This document shows, one piece after another, positions 26,401-33,623 of a stretch of 64,000 nucleotides of DNA. The notes under the pieces are model-generated. The model made no database searches, was not told where the DNA came from, and saw only the letters and a program-made list of their open reading frames with translations. The position numbers and the translations under genes were made by a program. How positions within the stretch are numbered: the stretch's first letter is position 1; each line of letters starts with the position of its first letter. This DNA is from Pseudovibrio brasiliensis. Lineage in GTDB: Bacteria; Pseudomonadota; Alphaproteobacteria; Rhizobiales; Stappiaceae. The DNA lies in the NCBI RefSeq assembly GCF_018282095.1, contig NZ_CP074127.1:124001-188000 (forward strand), in the 5' to 3' direction.

Positions 26401-26866
26401 CGATCTTGAAACCTCTGGTGAGCATTTGAATGAAGAAGAAAAGCAAGCCCAGAGCAACAAGAAAGATATCTTCGATATGGAACAAATTGTCTATAAAGCC
26501 TGCCAGATTATGGTTGGTCTGGATAGAAAATTTGAACCTGCTCAACGGCAACATTCAGAAAAAGAAAAAGCCGCTCGCTCTGATAAGGAAAAGCGGAAAG
26601 TTGCAAAAGAATACGAACCGTTACAGCAGTATTATAACAATAGAGAGGCCTTTAAAGCGCTTATTTTGCAAATTGGCGAGCTTCATCGGAACCAAAAGAT
26701 CGACGAAGCTTGGGCGCTTATTCCTAAGATCAAGGCAGCTGCTTTGAAGATGGAAGATGAGTATCCAAAAACCAGATCCGAAAAAGCAAAAGCAGCTCTC
26801 AGCAAAAAGAAGAAAAAAGACTTCTTCGGTGATGATATCGAACCCAAAGGTGGCAAGAAGAAGTAA
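23486..26866 (+). CDS. Very large alpha-helical repeat protein, unknown function (paralog of 12110-13756)
   Basis: A 1126-residue, charged, almost entirely helical protein with no signal peptide, membrane segment or known catalytic motif. I do not recognise the family. Helical units of about 100 residues recur through the length, and the segment around residues 90-230 aligns with the 548-residue protein at 12110-13756 (ANDHLDNANISMDGMRKALD here, AEDALDNARIVMTGLEIAFT there). The C-terminal part is a tandem duplication: DFPKSRSEKVKAALGKKKKG near residue 930 and EYPKTRSEKAKAALSKKKKK near residue 1095, each after an IP(Q/K)(L/I)-type helix. It ends in a Lys/Gly tail. AGAGG lies 6 bases before the ATG. 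It is flanked by terminators, so it is a single-gene unit. Confidence 0.85.
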   Translation: MAGSDIPSGSNETSTPKQSSELDAWAMEMLKVCSIDPSEAGTDSLYDEDESEALEVSYDTAEGIQNAVTQAYVEFGKITENAHLIIDKEQLKIFQNFEEKASFYLDEAELAAIGEDIDGANDHLDNANISMDGMRKALDHGVSSAYKVDNYVQQVSDLLKEAGTYYKQRNKIPYEEQLSDLLSYQTMVEALGQEAKLLLTENRIADAKTAIEQMKTAIGNMPKCFEPPKNPKTAKKASADEVEFGLVSKGAHAFQDVEELEDVFGEEVALAERQDAIFALHQKLEEELKQDRKDWAKKSVTEFEDAYKVAKNALDGGHKMATDLWLDSDVKKILPKLDSLIETARTMHMRMKKISLSAQGHNDAETDEIIAAEKENAGDVFENRLTRLRGDLESLKTAINTSNANWRPVCQGVNGAEFETVYQGALSYHEDGMASSQEDREDKEAHCEELQQYVSSAKFALVQMQQLFAKAQEIRNNDISGINIKAKEATAKLKDLLKRRPEIEAWSVDLGSFDKTRARAAKALEALNVAMADKSTAVSVGALNAFNSQIADLQEAFDSAAAEIDRIGSDVKFRLKNIKSVFATLAARKEELKKKPKEFAEFYKANNDAFTLITQDQVVLSNQDKKGADDLLAGVEVALGKMRALLGMPDAGEGGVQNDASGRREELLQAVRDRFSQLKQIEKWARENPDVEGYYADFADTHADAEEHSDTFKVGLIELGNMDPKVVENALRAIDRDLEDMDTIFQTAKEQMEQFKGADAVADELTEKSDLLERIRAYNPEITKYQDKTGQFLDLDEKNFFKGTIANLKECLLTASNFYYKDEDAKGEAELEKVEVYFESLDESLKQAAATRREVKEFEHVVDMAKQSLTDLEAKDENLKTQPQRNAFVLNSGDVNKLIGEVRKHIGQENIKPIRDIIPQLQAAVQKMEEDFPKSRSEKVKAALGKKKKGTFEDELAAMQQRMKEREPVSDSDLETSGEHLNEEEKQAQSNKKDIFDMEQIVYKACQIMVGLDRKFEPAQRQHSEKEKAARSDKEKRKVAKEYEPLQQYYNNREAFKALILQIGELHRNQKIDEAWALIPKIKAAALKMEDEYPKTRSEKAKAALSKKKKKDFFGDDIEPKGGKKK

Positions 26867-26880
26867 CCGTTTACCCCAAC

Positions 26881-26906
26881 AAGAGGCGTATTAACCTACG
26901 CCTCTT
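26881..26906. terminator. Bidirectional terminator between convergent genes
   Basis: Arms AAGAGGCGTA (26881-26890) and TACGCCTCTT (26897-26906) form a perfect 10-bp stem with a 6-base loop. It lies 14 bases after the helical repeat gene and includes the last codons of the convergent glycosyltransferase gene. Confidence 0.6.
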
Positions 26907-27984
26907 CCATCCGTTTTCTCAATGCATATCTGACGAGTTTGTCAGGTTTGGTGAGGAGGGATTTTAGGTGGCGGCTTTTTGAGATTTCGCGTTGGAGTTT
27001 GTAGAGGACCTCGGCGCTTTCGGAGTCCTGGATGCGCATGGCTTGGTCGAAGAGGAGACCGAAGGCCTGGCCCAGGTCCTTTTTGTTGAACTTTTCCTTG
27101 TGGTTGAGCAGGAAGGCTTTGATCTGCTCTATGTCCATGGAGTTCAGCGGCTTTCCGTCCACGAAGGCCTTTTTGTTGCAGTAGTAATCCTGCCGCGCTG
27201 ACATCAGCCGCTCTCTTACCAGTCGCTCGTCGACAGCTTCCAGATCAAACTCATCGGCCATCTGGTCAACCGGGTCGCGATGTCCGGCGCGGCGTTGCTG
27301 CACGCTGATTTCCGCCAGCCGGGTGATGTAAAAGTACTTCCAGAACCGATTGGTCAGGTCGCGTTTATCCGGGAAACCGCGATAGGCCACAAGCCGTTCT
27401 GGCAGGTTGGCGAAGGAGTATCTGTCTTGCGCGCGCAGCCAGAGGTCATAATCCTGACAGATGCTGAAGATCTCCCGATACCCTCCGAGATTAACCAGAG
27501 CTTTGCGGCGGATCATCATGGAGGGATGTACAAAGGTGTTCTGTCCACGGTCCAGCTGCGCTTTGATCTCGAAGTCGTCTTCGGGGTACTCAAAGACGCC
27601 TGTGGTCTTGCCGCTTTCATTGATGTGGTCTGCGAAGGTCCCGAGGAAGGATATGTCCGGGTTTTCTTTCAGAAAATCAATTTGCTTTTCAAAGCGTTCG
27701 GGCATGCACAGGTCATCGCCATCCATGCGGGCGATGTAAACGCCGCTGGCCTGTGAGATACCGAAGTTTAGGGCGCCCGCCATGCCAAAATGCGGTGAGT
27801 GCAGCAGTTTGAAGCGGTCATCAACGGACGCAATATCAGCGCACACATCCTCTGACCCGTCGGAGGAATGGTCGTTCACCATGAGCACTTCGAAATGCGG
27901 ATAGCTCTGGTACTTTATGCTCTGCAATGCGGGCAGCAGATACTTTCCGCAATTGTGAACCGGAAGAACGACACTGATCTCCAC
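26896..27984 (-). CDS. Family 2 glycosyltransferase
   Basis: A 362-residue protein with an N-terminal GT-A domain: ISVVLPVHNCGKYLLPALQS, VMVNDHSSDGS and the metal-binding DxD-like site in IARMDGDDLCMPERFEKQID. A CQDYDLWLRAQ motif follows, as in many GT2 enzymes. It would transfer a sugar from a nucleotide donor in the cytoplasm or at the inner membrane face, for surface polysaccharide. The C-terminal 130 residues are helical and without known motif. The frame opens at a TTG (28020), but a GTG at 27984 has GAGG 9 bases upstream and starts exactly at the first strand. It has no polysaccharide gene neighbours. Confidence 0.85.
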   Translation of the reverse strand: MEISVVLPVHNCGKYLLPALQSIKYQSYPHFEVLMVNDHSSDGSEDVCADIASVDDRFKLLHSPHFGMAGALNFGISQASGVYIARMDGDDLCMPERFEKQIDFLKENPDISFLGTFADHINESGKTTGVFEYPEDDFEIKAQLDRGQNTFVHPSMMIRRKALVNLGGYREIFSICQDYDLWLRAQDRYSFANLPERLVAYRGFPDKRDLTNRFWKYFYITRLAEISVQQRRAGHRDPVDQMADEFDLEAVDERLVRERLMSARQDYYCNKKAFVDGKPLNSMDIEQIKAFLLNHKEKFNKKDLGQAFGLLFDQAMRIQDSESAEVLYKLQREISKSRHLKSLLTKPDKLVRYALRKRMEEA

Positions 27985-28239
27985 AATACCAACCTCATTG
28001 AGTGCTCGGGAATCTGGCAAAAGACATGCCGGGCAAATCTACCAGCTTCCGCAGCGGGTTTATTCTGGCAAATTTGCTTGGTTATTGAGCGAGGTATTAT
28101 TTGTTCCGAGGGGGATAATGCGCAGCTTTAAACACCGGCAATCTGTGGCTTTTTGCCAAGGCAGGCAGACAGGCTTTGCCAATCTGGAAAGCTCTCTTTA
28201 AGAGAGATAGGAGATTTGCGGCTTGCTGATTTGAGGCGA

Positions 28240-29460
28240 ATGGAAATGCGCACCTTAAAAGAGATGTTTCTTGATCCAATCCTGAGCGTAAAGGGCGCGC
28301 TGGAGAACCTTTCTCCGGCCAAACGCATCACGCCGGAAATGATCGAGCTGCGCAACACCTCTGATGCGGATCTGCTCTTCAAGGTCTGGAATGGGAATGG
28401 CGAAGACCTTTCCATGTTCACGGATGGGTTCTTGTCGTTGGTTGGGAAGGAGGGATTGCGCCGGTCTCTGGAGGACGCGTTGGCGGCTTACGGATCAACG
28501 CAGGAAATCAGCAAAAAAACGCAAAAAAACGCATTTCTCGTCAAAACAACGCACTTTAATGTAACGGTGCTGCTGGAACGGGAAAGATCAGGCAAAATCA
28601 AAGGCTTGTTTATCAAACCAGCGCTGTATCTGGTCGAGAGCCTGGAAGATTGCCTGTCGCGTATGCAGGAGGTGGCGTCCTCATGCAGTCTGTTGATCCG
28701 GAAAGATGGCGTAGAATTTTTCAGCAAAGATGCTGACAAGCCGCTCGCGATTGGCCCTGCCTACAAACTGTTTGTGATGCAGGAACTGATGCGCCGTGTG
28801 AAAAGCGGCGAGCTGAAGTGGAACCAGAAGGTTCGGCTGGAAAGAGATCTGGAATCTCATCCGGAGAGCAACCTTTACGCCAAGATGAAAGGCGGGTTGG
28901 TTACTTTGCAGGCGGTGGCCCAGCACATGATGGCGGCATCAGACAACTCGGCTGCAGATGTTATTCTCAATCTCATTGGCACTAAGCCTTTGGAAACATG
29001 CGAGGAACGGACACCCTTCCTGACATCGCGCCAGTTCTATCAGCTCAAGGCAGACCGCAAGCTGGCGGAAAAGTATGGGCAGGCAGATGCGGCGCAGCGG
29101 CAGAAAATTCTGGAGAAAATCGAGGAACGCCCGCTACCTGCAATTGAGGATGTAGCAGACCCATATCTGACAGGCGTGGAGTGGTATGCAAGTGCTGAAG
29201 AACTGTGCGATGTGATTGCTGATATCGCGGATGACAAGGCCATGCAGTTCAACCCGGGCCTTGCGGAAAAAACGGATTGGCAACGTATCGCTTTCAAGGC
29301 GGGAAGTGAGATCGGTGTGCTCAATTTCACATATGATCTCAAAGGCTTGAATAGTACACACTGGCAGGTGGCACTGACATGGAACCACGAGGATATCCTG
29401 CCGGAAGGTACGCTGCTTGGGCTCACCAACGCGCTGCTTCAGGAGCTAAAAAAGCTATAA
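28240..29460 (+). CDS. Beta-lactamase-fold (class A-like) protein lacking the catalytic serine
   Basis: A 406-residue protein. Its second half has the class A beta-lactamase/serine hydrolase fold: the segment that normally reads IGSxxKL is IGPAYKLFVM here, with Pro at about residue 173 in place of the catalytic Ser. The SDN motif is intact (SDNSAADVIL near 234) and the KTG box is KAGSE near 353. The N-terminal 130 residues resemble a small cystatin-like domain found with such proteins. No signal peptide is evident. A single T-to-C change would turn a Ser codon into this CCT (28756-28758), so it may be a recent loss, a pseudo-enzyme or a sequencing error. The frame is open to 28153; ATG at 28240 follows a GAGG. 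Confidence 0.75.
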   Translation: MEMRTLKEMFLDPILSVKGALENLSPAKRITPEMIELRNTSDADLLFKVWNGNGEDLSMFTDGFLSLVGKEGLRRSLEDALAAYGSTQEISKKTQKNAFLVKTTHFNVTVLLERERSGKIKGLFIKPALYLVESLEDCLSRMQEVASSCSLLIRKDGVEFFSKDADKPLAIGPAYKLFVMQELMRRVKSGELKWNQKVRLERDLESHPESNLYAKMKGGLVTLQAVAQHMMAASDNSAADVILNLIGTKPLETCEERTPFLTSRQFYQLKADRKLAEKYGQADAAQRQKILEKIEERPLPAIEDVADPYLTGVEWYASAEELCDVIADIADDKAMQFNPGLAEKTDWQRIAFKAGSEIGVLNFTYDLKGLNSTHWQVALTWNHEDILPEGTLLGLTNALLQELKKL

Positions 29461-29838
29461 TTTGTGCTGCACCATATCCTCTGGCTGCATCAACTCAATG
29501 CGGTTGCCAAAGGGGTCATGGGTGGTTTTTCTGATGTAACCGATGAACGTTGCATCGTCGGAGACCTCATAGTCCGCGTCACGCAGGCGCTGTGCCAGCT
29601 TGATGATATCATCCACCACAAAGGCCGGATGACCCACCTTATTGGCCACAAACGGGTCTTGCACGCTCAGGTGCAGATTGATGGAACCCACTGAAAACCA
29701 ACCACCTGGCCGGTGCCGGATACTCTCAGGTCGCTCAACTTCTTCAAAACCCAACAGATCCACGTAAAATTCTCGGGCAAGTTTATCCCCCCCGGGCGCG
29801 ATGGGAAGATTGAAGTGTTGCAAACTGAGGATTGTCAT
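29455..29838 (-). CDS. VOC family protein, first of two paralogs
   Basis: A 127-residue glyoxalase-fold protein starting MTILSLQHFNLPI. Putative metal ligands are His in LQHF, His in INLHLSV and Glu in GNRIELMQ. It shares with the gene at 29998-30363 the blocks LLGFEEVERPES, GHPAFVVDD, GYIRK and DPFGNRIELMQ, so the two arose by duplication. Substrate unknown. Its end overlaps the convergent beta-lactamase-fold gene by 6 bases. Frame open to 29883; the ATG at 29838 matches the paralog. Confidence 0.85.
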   Translation of the reverse strand: MTILSLQHFNLPIAPGGDKLAREFYVDLLGFEEVERPESIRHRPGGWFSVGSINLHLSVQDPFVANKVGHPAFVVDDIIKLAQRLRDADYEVSDDATFIGYIRKTTHDPFGNRIELMQPEDMVQHKL

Positions 29839-29997
29839 GTGCGAAGGCTCCTGTGCCAAGGTGAGCTTGCTTGATAAACTCACCCTCTAACACACACAGG
29901 ATATCGTGAGGTTTTCGAAAAGCGGAAGATTTTCCGTTTATTTATCAATGTCTAAAGAAGAAAAAGGAATTCTCTTTTTAGTGGGGCGTTTCAGGCG

Positions 29998-30363
29998 TTA
30001 GGCCGTCTTCTGCATCAGCTCAATACGGTTGCCGAACGGATCCTCGGTGAACTTGCGAATGTAACCCGGCAGCGGTTTGTCGTCTTTCAAAACAGCGCCA
30101 GCAGCAGCCAGACGATCAACGGTTTCCTGCAGGTTGTCCAACAGGAATGCAGGGTGGCCCTTCTTGCTTGGGGTGAATGGATCTTCCACGCCCACATGCA
30201 GGTTAACGGCACCGGCTGTAAACCATGCACCGCCACGGCCTTGTAAAGACTCAGGTTTTTCCACTTCGGCAAAGCCGAGCAGGTTGATGAAGAAGGTGCG
30301 TGCAGCGTCCTCCTCGCCAACTGGCATGGTCATCTGAACGTGATCGAGTGCAATAATACCCAT
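29998..30363 (-). CDS. VOC family protein, second of two paralogs
   Basis: A 121-residue glyoxalase-fold protein starting MGIIALDHVQMTMPVGEED. Putative metal ligands are His in LDHV, His in VNLHVGV and Glu in GNRIELMQ. A GAGGAG site precedes the ATG at 30363, which decides the start over the upstream frame to 30378. It lies between its paralog and an enoyl-CoA hydratase gene on the same strand; a role in acyl or aromatic catabolism is possible from position only. Confidence 0.87.
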   Translation of the reverse strand: MGIIALDHVQMTMPVGEEDAARTFFINLLGFAEVEKPESLQGRGGAWFTAGAVNLHVGVEDPFTPSKKGHPAFLLDNLQETVDRLAAAGAVLKDDKPLPGYIRKFTEDPFGNRIELMQKTA

Positions 30364-30423
30364 CAGCAATCTCCTCAATTATGGTTATGGAATGCGCCAC
30401 AACCACCCGGGAGGAGGCGGGCG

Positions 30424-31209
30424 CTATTTGAAAACGGGTGAACGTTTTTCAAGGAATGCGTTCAGGCCTTCGGTGTGATTTTCCGAATTTCCAGCCCGAC
30501 GCTGCATCTCCGCTTCGCGGACCAACTGGTCTTCCAGCGTGCTATCAGCAGATGCATGAATGAGGTGTTTGGTCATTGCATACGCCGATGTTGGGCCTTT
30601 TGCAAGTCCGGTTGCAATATCTAGTACCTCACCCTGAAGTTGGTCATCTGCAATGGCTTCCCAGATCAACCCCCAATCCGCAGCCCGCTCTGCCGTGAGC
30701 GGCATGCCGGTGAGCATTAGGCCCTTGGCACGTACCTCACCAACCATACGCGGTAGATGGAAGGAGGCGCCTACTCCTGGCACGAGGCCTAACCGACTGA
30801 ATGCGTGAATGAATTTAGCGCTTTTGGCGGCAAAAACCATGTCGCAGGCGAAGGCAAGACCCGCACCTGCACCCGTCGCTACACCGTTGACTGCACACAG
30901 AACCGGCTTCTCCATCTGGCGGATCGCATGAATGATCGGGCTGTAATGCTGGGTCAGAACATCTCCCAGATCCGGCTTCTCACCAGCGCTGTCCGGCAGG
31001 ATGTCGTTGAGGTCCTGTCCGGTGCAGAATGCGCGGCCTGAGCCGGTGAGGATAACGGTGCGCACCTCGGGCATATCATGAGCATCTTTCAGTGCGGTGA
31101 GCAGTTCCTGACGCATCTCTGGGGTGAGGGCATTGAGTTTATCCGGGCGATTCAGGGTCAGCCTTAAAACACCGTCAAACTGTTCTTTTAAAAGGGTTTC
31201 CTGCGCCAT
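30424..31209 (-). CDS. Enoyl-CoA hydratase/isomerase, PaaG-like
   Basis: A 261-residue crotonase-fold protein. The oxyanion-hole segments are FCTGQDLNDILPDS and VNGVATGAGAGLAFACDMVF, and FSRLGLVPGVGASFHLPRMV follows. The sequence resembles PaaG (1,2-epoxyphenylacetyl-CoA isomerase), notably GQDLND and SRLGLVP, but lacks the paaABCDE genes in the neighbourhood, so a general enoyl-CoA hydratase or isomerase role is equally possible. It acts on CoA thioesters in the cytoplasm. Same strand as the two VOC genes, 60 bases apart. Confidence 0.85.
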   Translation of the reverse strand: MAQETLLKEQFDGVLRLTLNRPDKLNALTPEMRQELLTALKDAHDMPEVRTVILTGSGRAFCTGQDLNDILPDSAGEKPDLGDVLTQHYSPIIHAIRQMEKPVLCAVNGVATGAGAGLAFACDMVFAAKSAKFIHAFSRLGLVPGVGASFHLPRMVGEVRAKGLMLTGMPLTAERAADWGLIWEAIADDQLQGEVLDIATGLAKGPTSAYAMTKHLIHASADSTLEDQLVREAEMQRRAGNSENHTEGLNAFLEKRSPVFK

Positions 31210-31292
31210 TCTCTCTCACCCGTAGCCATGCACTGCAAAATCTGAGGGGATACTAGCGAATTGCCGAGGGCGCGCCCATAAGCCATTTGGTC

Positions 31293-31410
31293 TTACTGAC
31301 CAGCTTTTGCGGTTTCAATGATGTGTTGGATAAATGCACGCGTCCGTCTGGGCTGATGCTTGTGGGCTGGGGTGACGATATAGAGAGGTACTTGAGGGAC
31401 TTCCAGCATG
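31293..31410 (-). pseudogene. C-terminal remnant of a LysR-type regulator
   Basis: Read on the minus strand and ending with TAA at 31293-31295, the segment gives about 38 residues with VPLYIVTPAHKHQPRRTRAF, followed by IQHIIETAKAGQ. This is the characteristic end of the LysR substrate-binding domain (P-x-(Y/V)-x-(V/L)-x-P-x2-(R/K)H-x-(P/A)-x4-F). No upstream helix-turn-helix or remaining body exists. The fragment ends abruptly at about 31410, where a second remnant begins on the other strand. Confidence 0.65.
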
Positions 31411-31587
31411 GACGCTGAGGTGGTGGAGCAGATGATGAACCTCCTCAATCCAAAGAGCGTTCTGCCAATCCATCATTCCACGTTCGGGCTGTTTCTTGAA
31501 CCTATCTGGAAGCTGGTGCAGGCCATGGATGGACATGCGTCGGATTTGGATCTGATCGCGGAAGGCAGTCATGTTCTATACAAGTAA
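31408..31587 (+). pseudogene. C-terminal remnant of an MBL-fold metallohydrolase
   Basis: A 59-codon open stretch from an ATG at 31408 to TAA at 31587. It contains EQMMNLLNPKSVLPIHHSTF, then LFLEPIWKLVQAMDG and ends SDLDLIAEGSHVLYK. This matches the last strand-helix part of UlaG-like metallo-beta-lactamase-fold hydrolases (KxVxPIHHxTF, GE/EGS near the end). The zinc-binding HxHxDH part is missing, so the piece cannot be a working enzyme. Confidence 0.65.
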
Positions 31588-31791
31588 ATGTAGATGTATG
31601 TGCGGTGACTATATTGTGTTGCCGCACATTTATATTATTGATCGTATTTTTCAAAATATACCGGAAAGCAATTTTAAGATTCCACTCAGTGAAACTGCCC
31701 TGTATTCATATATGAATAAATGAGAATCTCTTGTTTCCCTCAGTTTGGTTGCCTAGGATCATCCGGATAATATTATTATTTGGAGGGGGAA

Positions 31792-32634
31792 ATGAATATT
31801 ATTAAGTCAATCGCGAGTATTGGTTCCATCGTTGGAGTTTCATTGCTGGCAGTATCTCAGCCGGTTTTCTCAGGTGAAGTGATGGACCGCGTCATGGAAA
31901 CCAAGGTGATCCGTGTCGCAACCAACTCCGGCTATCCGCCTGCATCCTATCTCAACGCGGATGGGGTGTTTGAAGGCTACGACATTGATGTGTCTAAGGA
32001 AGTCGCCAAACGTATGGGCGCGAAAGCTGAGTTTCTGAATCCGGCGTGGGAAGCAATCACCTCCGGCAAGTGGGGCGGACGCTGGGAGATGTCCATCGGC
32101 TCCATGACGCCAACACCCGCACGCGCAAAAGTGCTCGATTTTCCAGCTGTTTACTACTACACGCCAGCAGCGTTTTACGTCCACAAAGACTCGTCCTACG
32201 AGACGCTGTCTGAGCTGAACGGCAAGCGTATTGGCGCCAGCACCGGTTCAACCTTTGAGTACTACCTGCAGCATGAACTGGAACTAGATCCGGCTTACTC
32301 GCCAGCCTTTGAGTTTGCAGTGACACCGGGCGAAGTCCGCACATATGAAGCAGATTCTAACGTTCTGGATGACCTGCGCTTGGGCGATGGCAAACGACTG
32401 GATGCCGGAATTACTTCGGTTCCGACCATTCTGGAGGCGATCAAAGCGAACTATCCGATCCGTATTTTGGGTGAAGCTGTTTTCTTTGAGCCGCTGGCTG
32501 TTGTGACGTCTCGCGATGATCCTGAGTTCTCCAAGAAAGTTGGCGAAATCATTGAAGAAATGCGGGCAGATGGCACGCTGGTGGAGCTGTCCAAGAAGTG
32601 GTTTGGCGCTGATCTTGTGACTACGTCGCACTGA
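31792..32634 (+). CDS. ABC transporter periplasmic solute-binding protein, polar amino acid type
   Basis: A 280-residue exported protein with a signal peptide (IIKSIASIGSIVGVSLLAVS, cleavage near VFSG). The mature part is a family 3 extracellular solute-binding protein: VIRVATNSGYPPASYLNADG, FEGYDIDVSKEVAKRMG, then SMTPTPARAKVLDFP and GKRIGASTGSTFE. These bind amino acids or related zwitterions. GGAGGGGG directly upstream of the ATG at 31792 fixes the start. The permease gene follows 11 bases later. No ATPase gene is nearby. Confidence 0.9.
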   Translation: MNIIKSIASIGSIVGVSLLAVSQPVFSGEVMDRVMETKVIRVATNSGYPPASYLNADGVFEGYDIDVSKEVAKRMGAKAEFLNPAWEAITSGKWGGRWEMSIGSMTPTPARAKVLDFPAVYYYTPAAFYVHKDSSYETLSELNGKRIGASTGSTFEYYLQHELELDPAYSPAFEFAVTPGEVRTYEADSNVLDDLRLGDGKRLDAGITSVPTILEAIKANYPIRILGEAVFFEPLAVVTSRDDPEFSKKVGEIIEEMRADGTLVELSKKWFGADLVTTSH

Positions 32635-32645
32635 TCGGCTGTCCT

Positions 32646-33605
32646 ATGACATTGCTCGTAAACCTGTTTAGCCATGCGCCTTCTCGGCGCCTGGCTTTCT
32701 TCGTGGTTCTGGCCGCGTTGCTCATGGCGTTTGATCTGAGCAGCGTCGGCCAGTACCTGTCGACTTTGCTCAATCTGGATGTGGCGCCTGACACCGCCTC
32801 TGTGCTCGCTGCCTTTGCCATTTCAGCGGTGATCACGGCGGATGTGGTGTTCGTGTCCAAACTGCCCTTGAAGGTACAGGTGCCAATCTACTGGGCGCAG
32901 TTGCTGGCGCTTTTTCTGGGTTTCTTCTACTCGTTCGATCTGTCGTTTCCGTTCATTATCGAGCGATTGCCGATCCTGTTTTACAAAGGGCTGTTCTACA
33001 CGCTCTTCGTTTCGTTCGCGTCGATCATTTTCGCGAGCATTCTGGCATTTGCTGGTGCGTTGATGCGGCTTTCCAACTCGGGTCCGGCCTATGCGATTTC
33101 AACGTTCTACGTCTCATTCTTCCGAGGGACGCCGTTGTTGTTGCAGGTCTATCTGATTTATCTCGGTCTGCCGCAGCTTGGGATTACACTGGATGCGATC
33201 CCTTCGGGTATCTTTGCATTGTCGCTAAGCTATGGGGCGTATATGACGGAGATTTTCCGGGCTGGCATTCAGGCTGTGCCACGGGAACAGTCAGAGGCAG
33301 CGGCTGCACTTGGTCTGCAGCCTTGGCAGACCATGTGGAAGGTGGTTCTGCCTCAAGCGATCCGCATCATCATTCCGCCGACTGGCAACAACTTCATCTC
33401 CATGCTGAAGGACAGTTCGCTAGTCTCTGCCATGGGCATTATGGAGCTCATGTATCTGGCGCGCACACTCGGTCGCTCGGAGTTCAAGCACTTCGAGATG
33501 CTCATCAGTGCGGCTTTGATCTATTGGGCCGTGAGTTTCGTCTTTGAGATGATACAGGCGCGGCTGGAGAAGCGGTTTGCGACCTCGCAGAAGCGTGTTG
33601 GTTAG
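32646..33605 (+). CDS. ABC transporter permease, polar amino acid (HisM/GlnP) type
   Basis: A 319-residue inner-membrane protein. The C-terminal 220 residues are a standard HisM-type permease with the EAA loop EQSEAAAALGLQPWQTMWKV. An extra N-terminal part of about 100 residues adds two to three membrane segments, longer than the minimal family. It pairs with the binding protein upstream. The next gene is on the other strand and not an ATPase, so the importer must borrow an ATPase encoded elsewhere. Confidence 0.9.
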   Translation: MTLLVNLFSHAPSRRLAFFVVLAALLMAFDLSSVGQYLSTLLNLDVAPDTASVLAAFAISAVITADVVFVSKLPLKVQVPIYWAQLLALFLGFFYSFDLSFPFIIERLPILFYKGLFYTLFVSFASIIFASILAFAGALMRLSNSGPAYAISTFYVSFFRGTPLLLQVYLIYLGLPQLGITLDAIPSGIFALSLSYGAYMTEIFRAGIQAVPREQSEAAAALGLQPWQTMWKVVLPQAIRIIIPPTGNNFISMLKDSSLVSAMGIMELMYLARTLGRSEFKHFEMLISAALIYWAVSFVFEMIQARLEKRFATSQKRVG

Positions 33606-33623
33606 GGAGTAGAGGGAGGCCGC

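Larger units (their letters stand above)
31210..31791. other. Region with two gene remnants and an AT-rich promoter stretch
   Basis: The first 80 bases hold nothing recognised. Bases 31293-31410 and 31408-31587 carry the back-to-back 3' ends of two lost genes (listed separately). Bases 31588-31780 are AT-rich and probably hold the promoter of the ABC solute-binding gene. Confidence 0.6.

Noticed and set aside
30424-31209. Call as part of a phenylacetate degradation cluster
   Set aside because: The PaaG-like sequence is alone; no other paa gene is present in the window.
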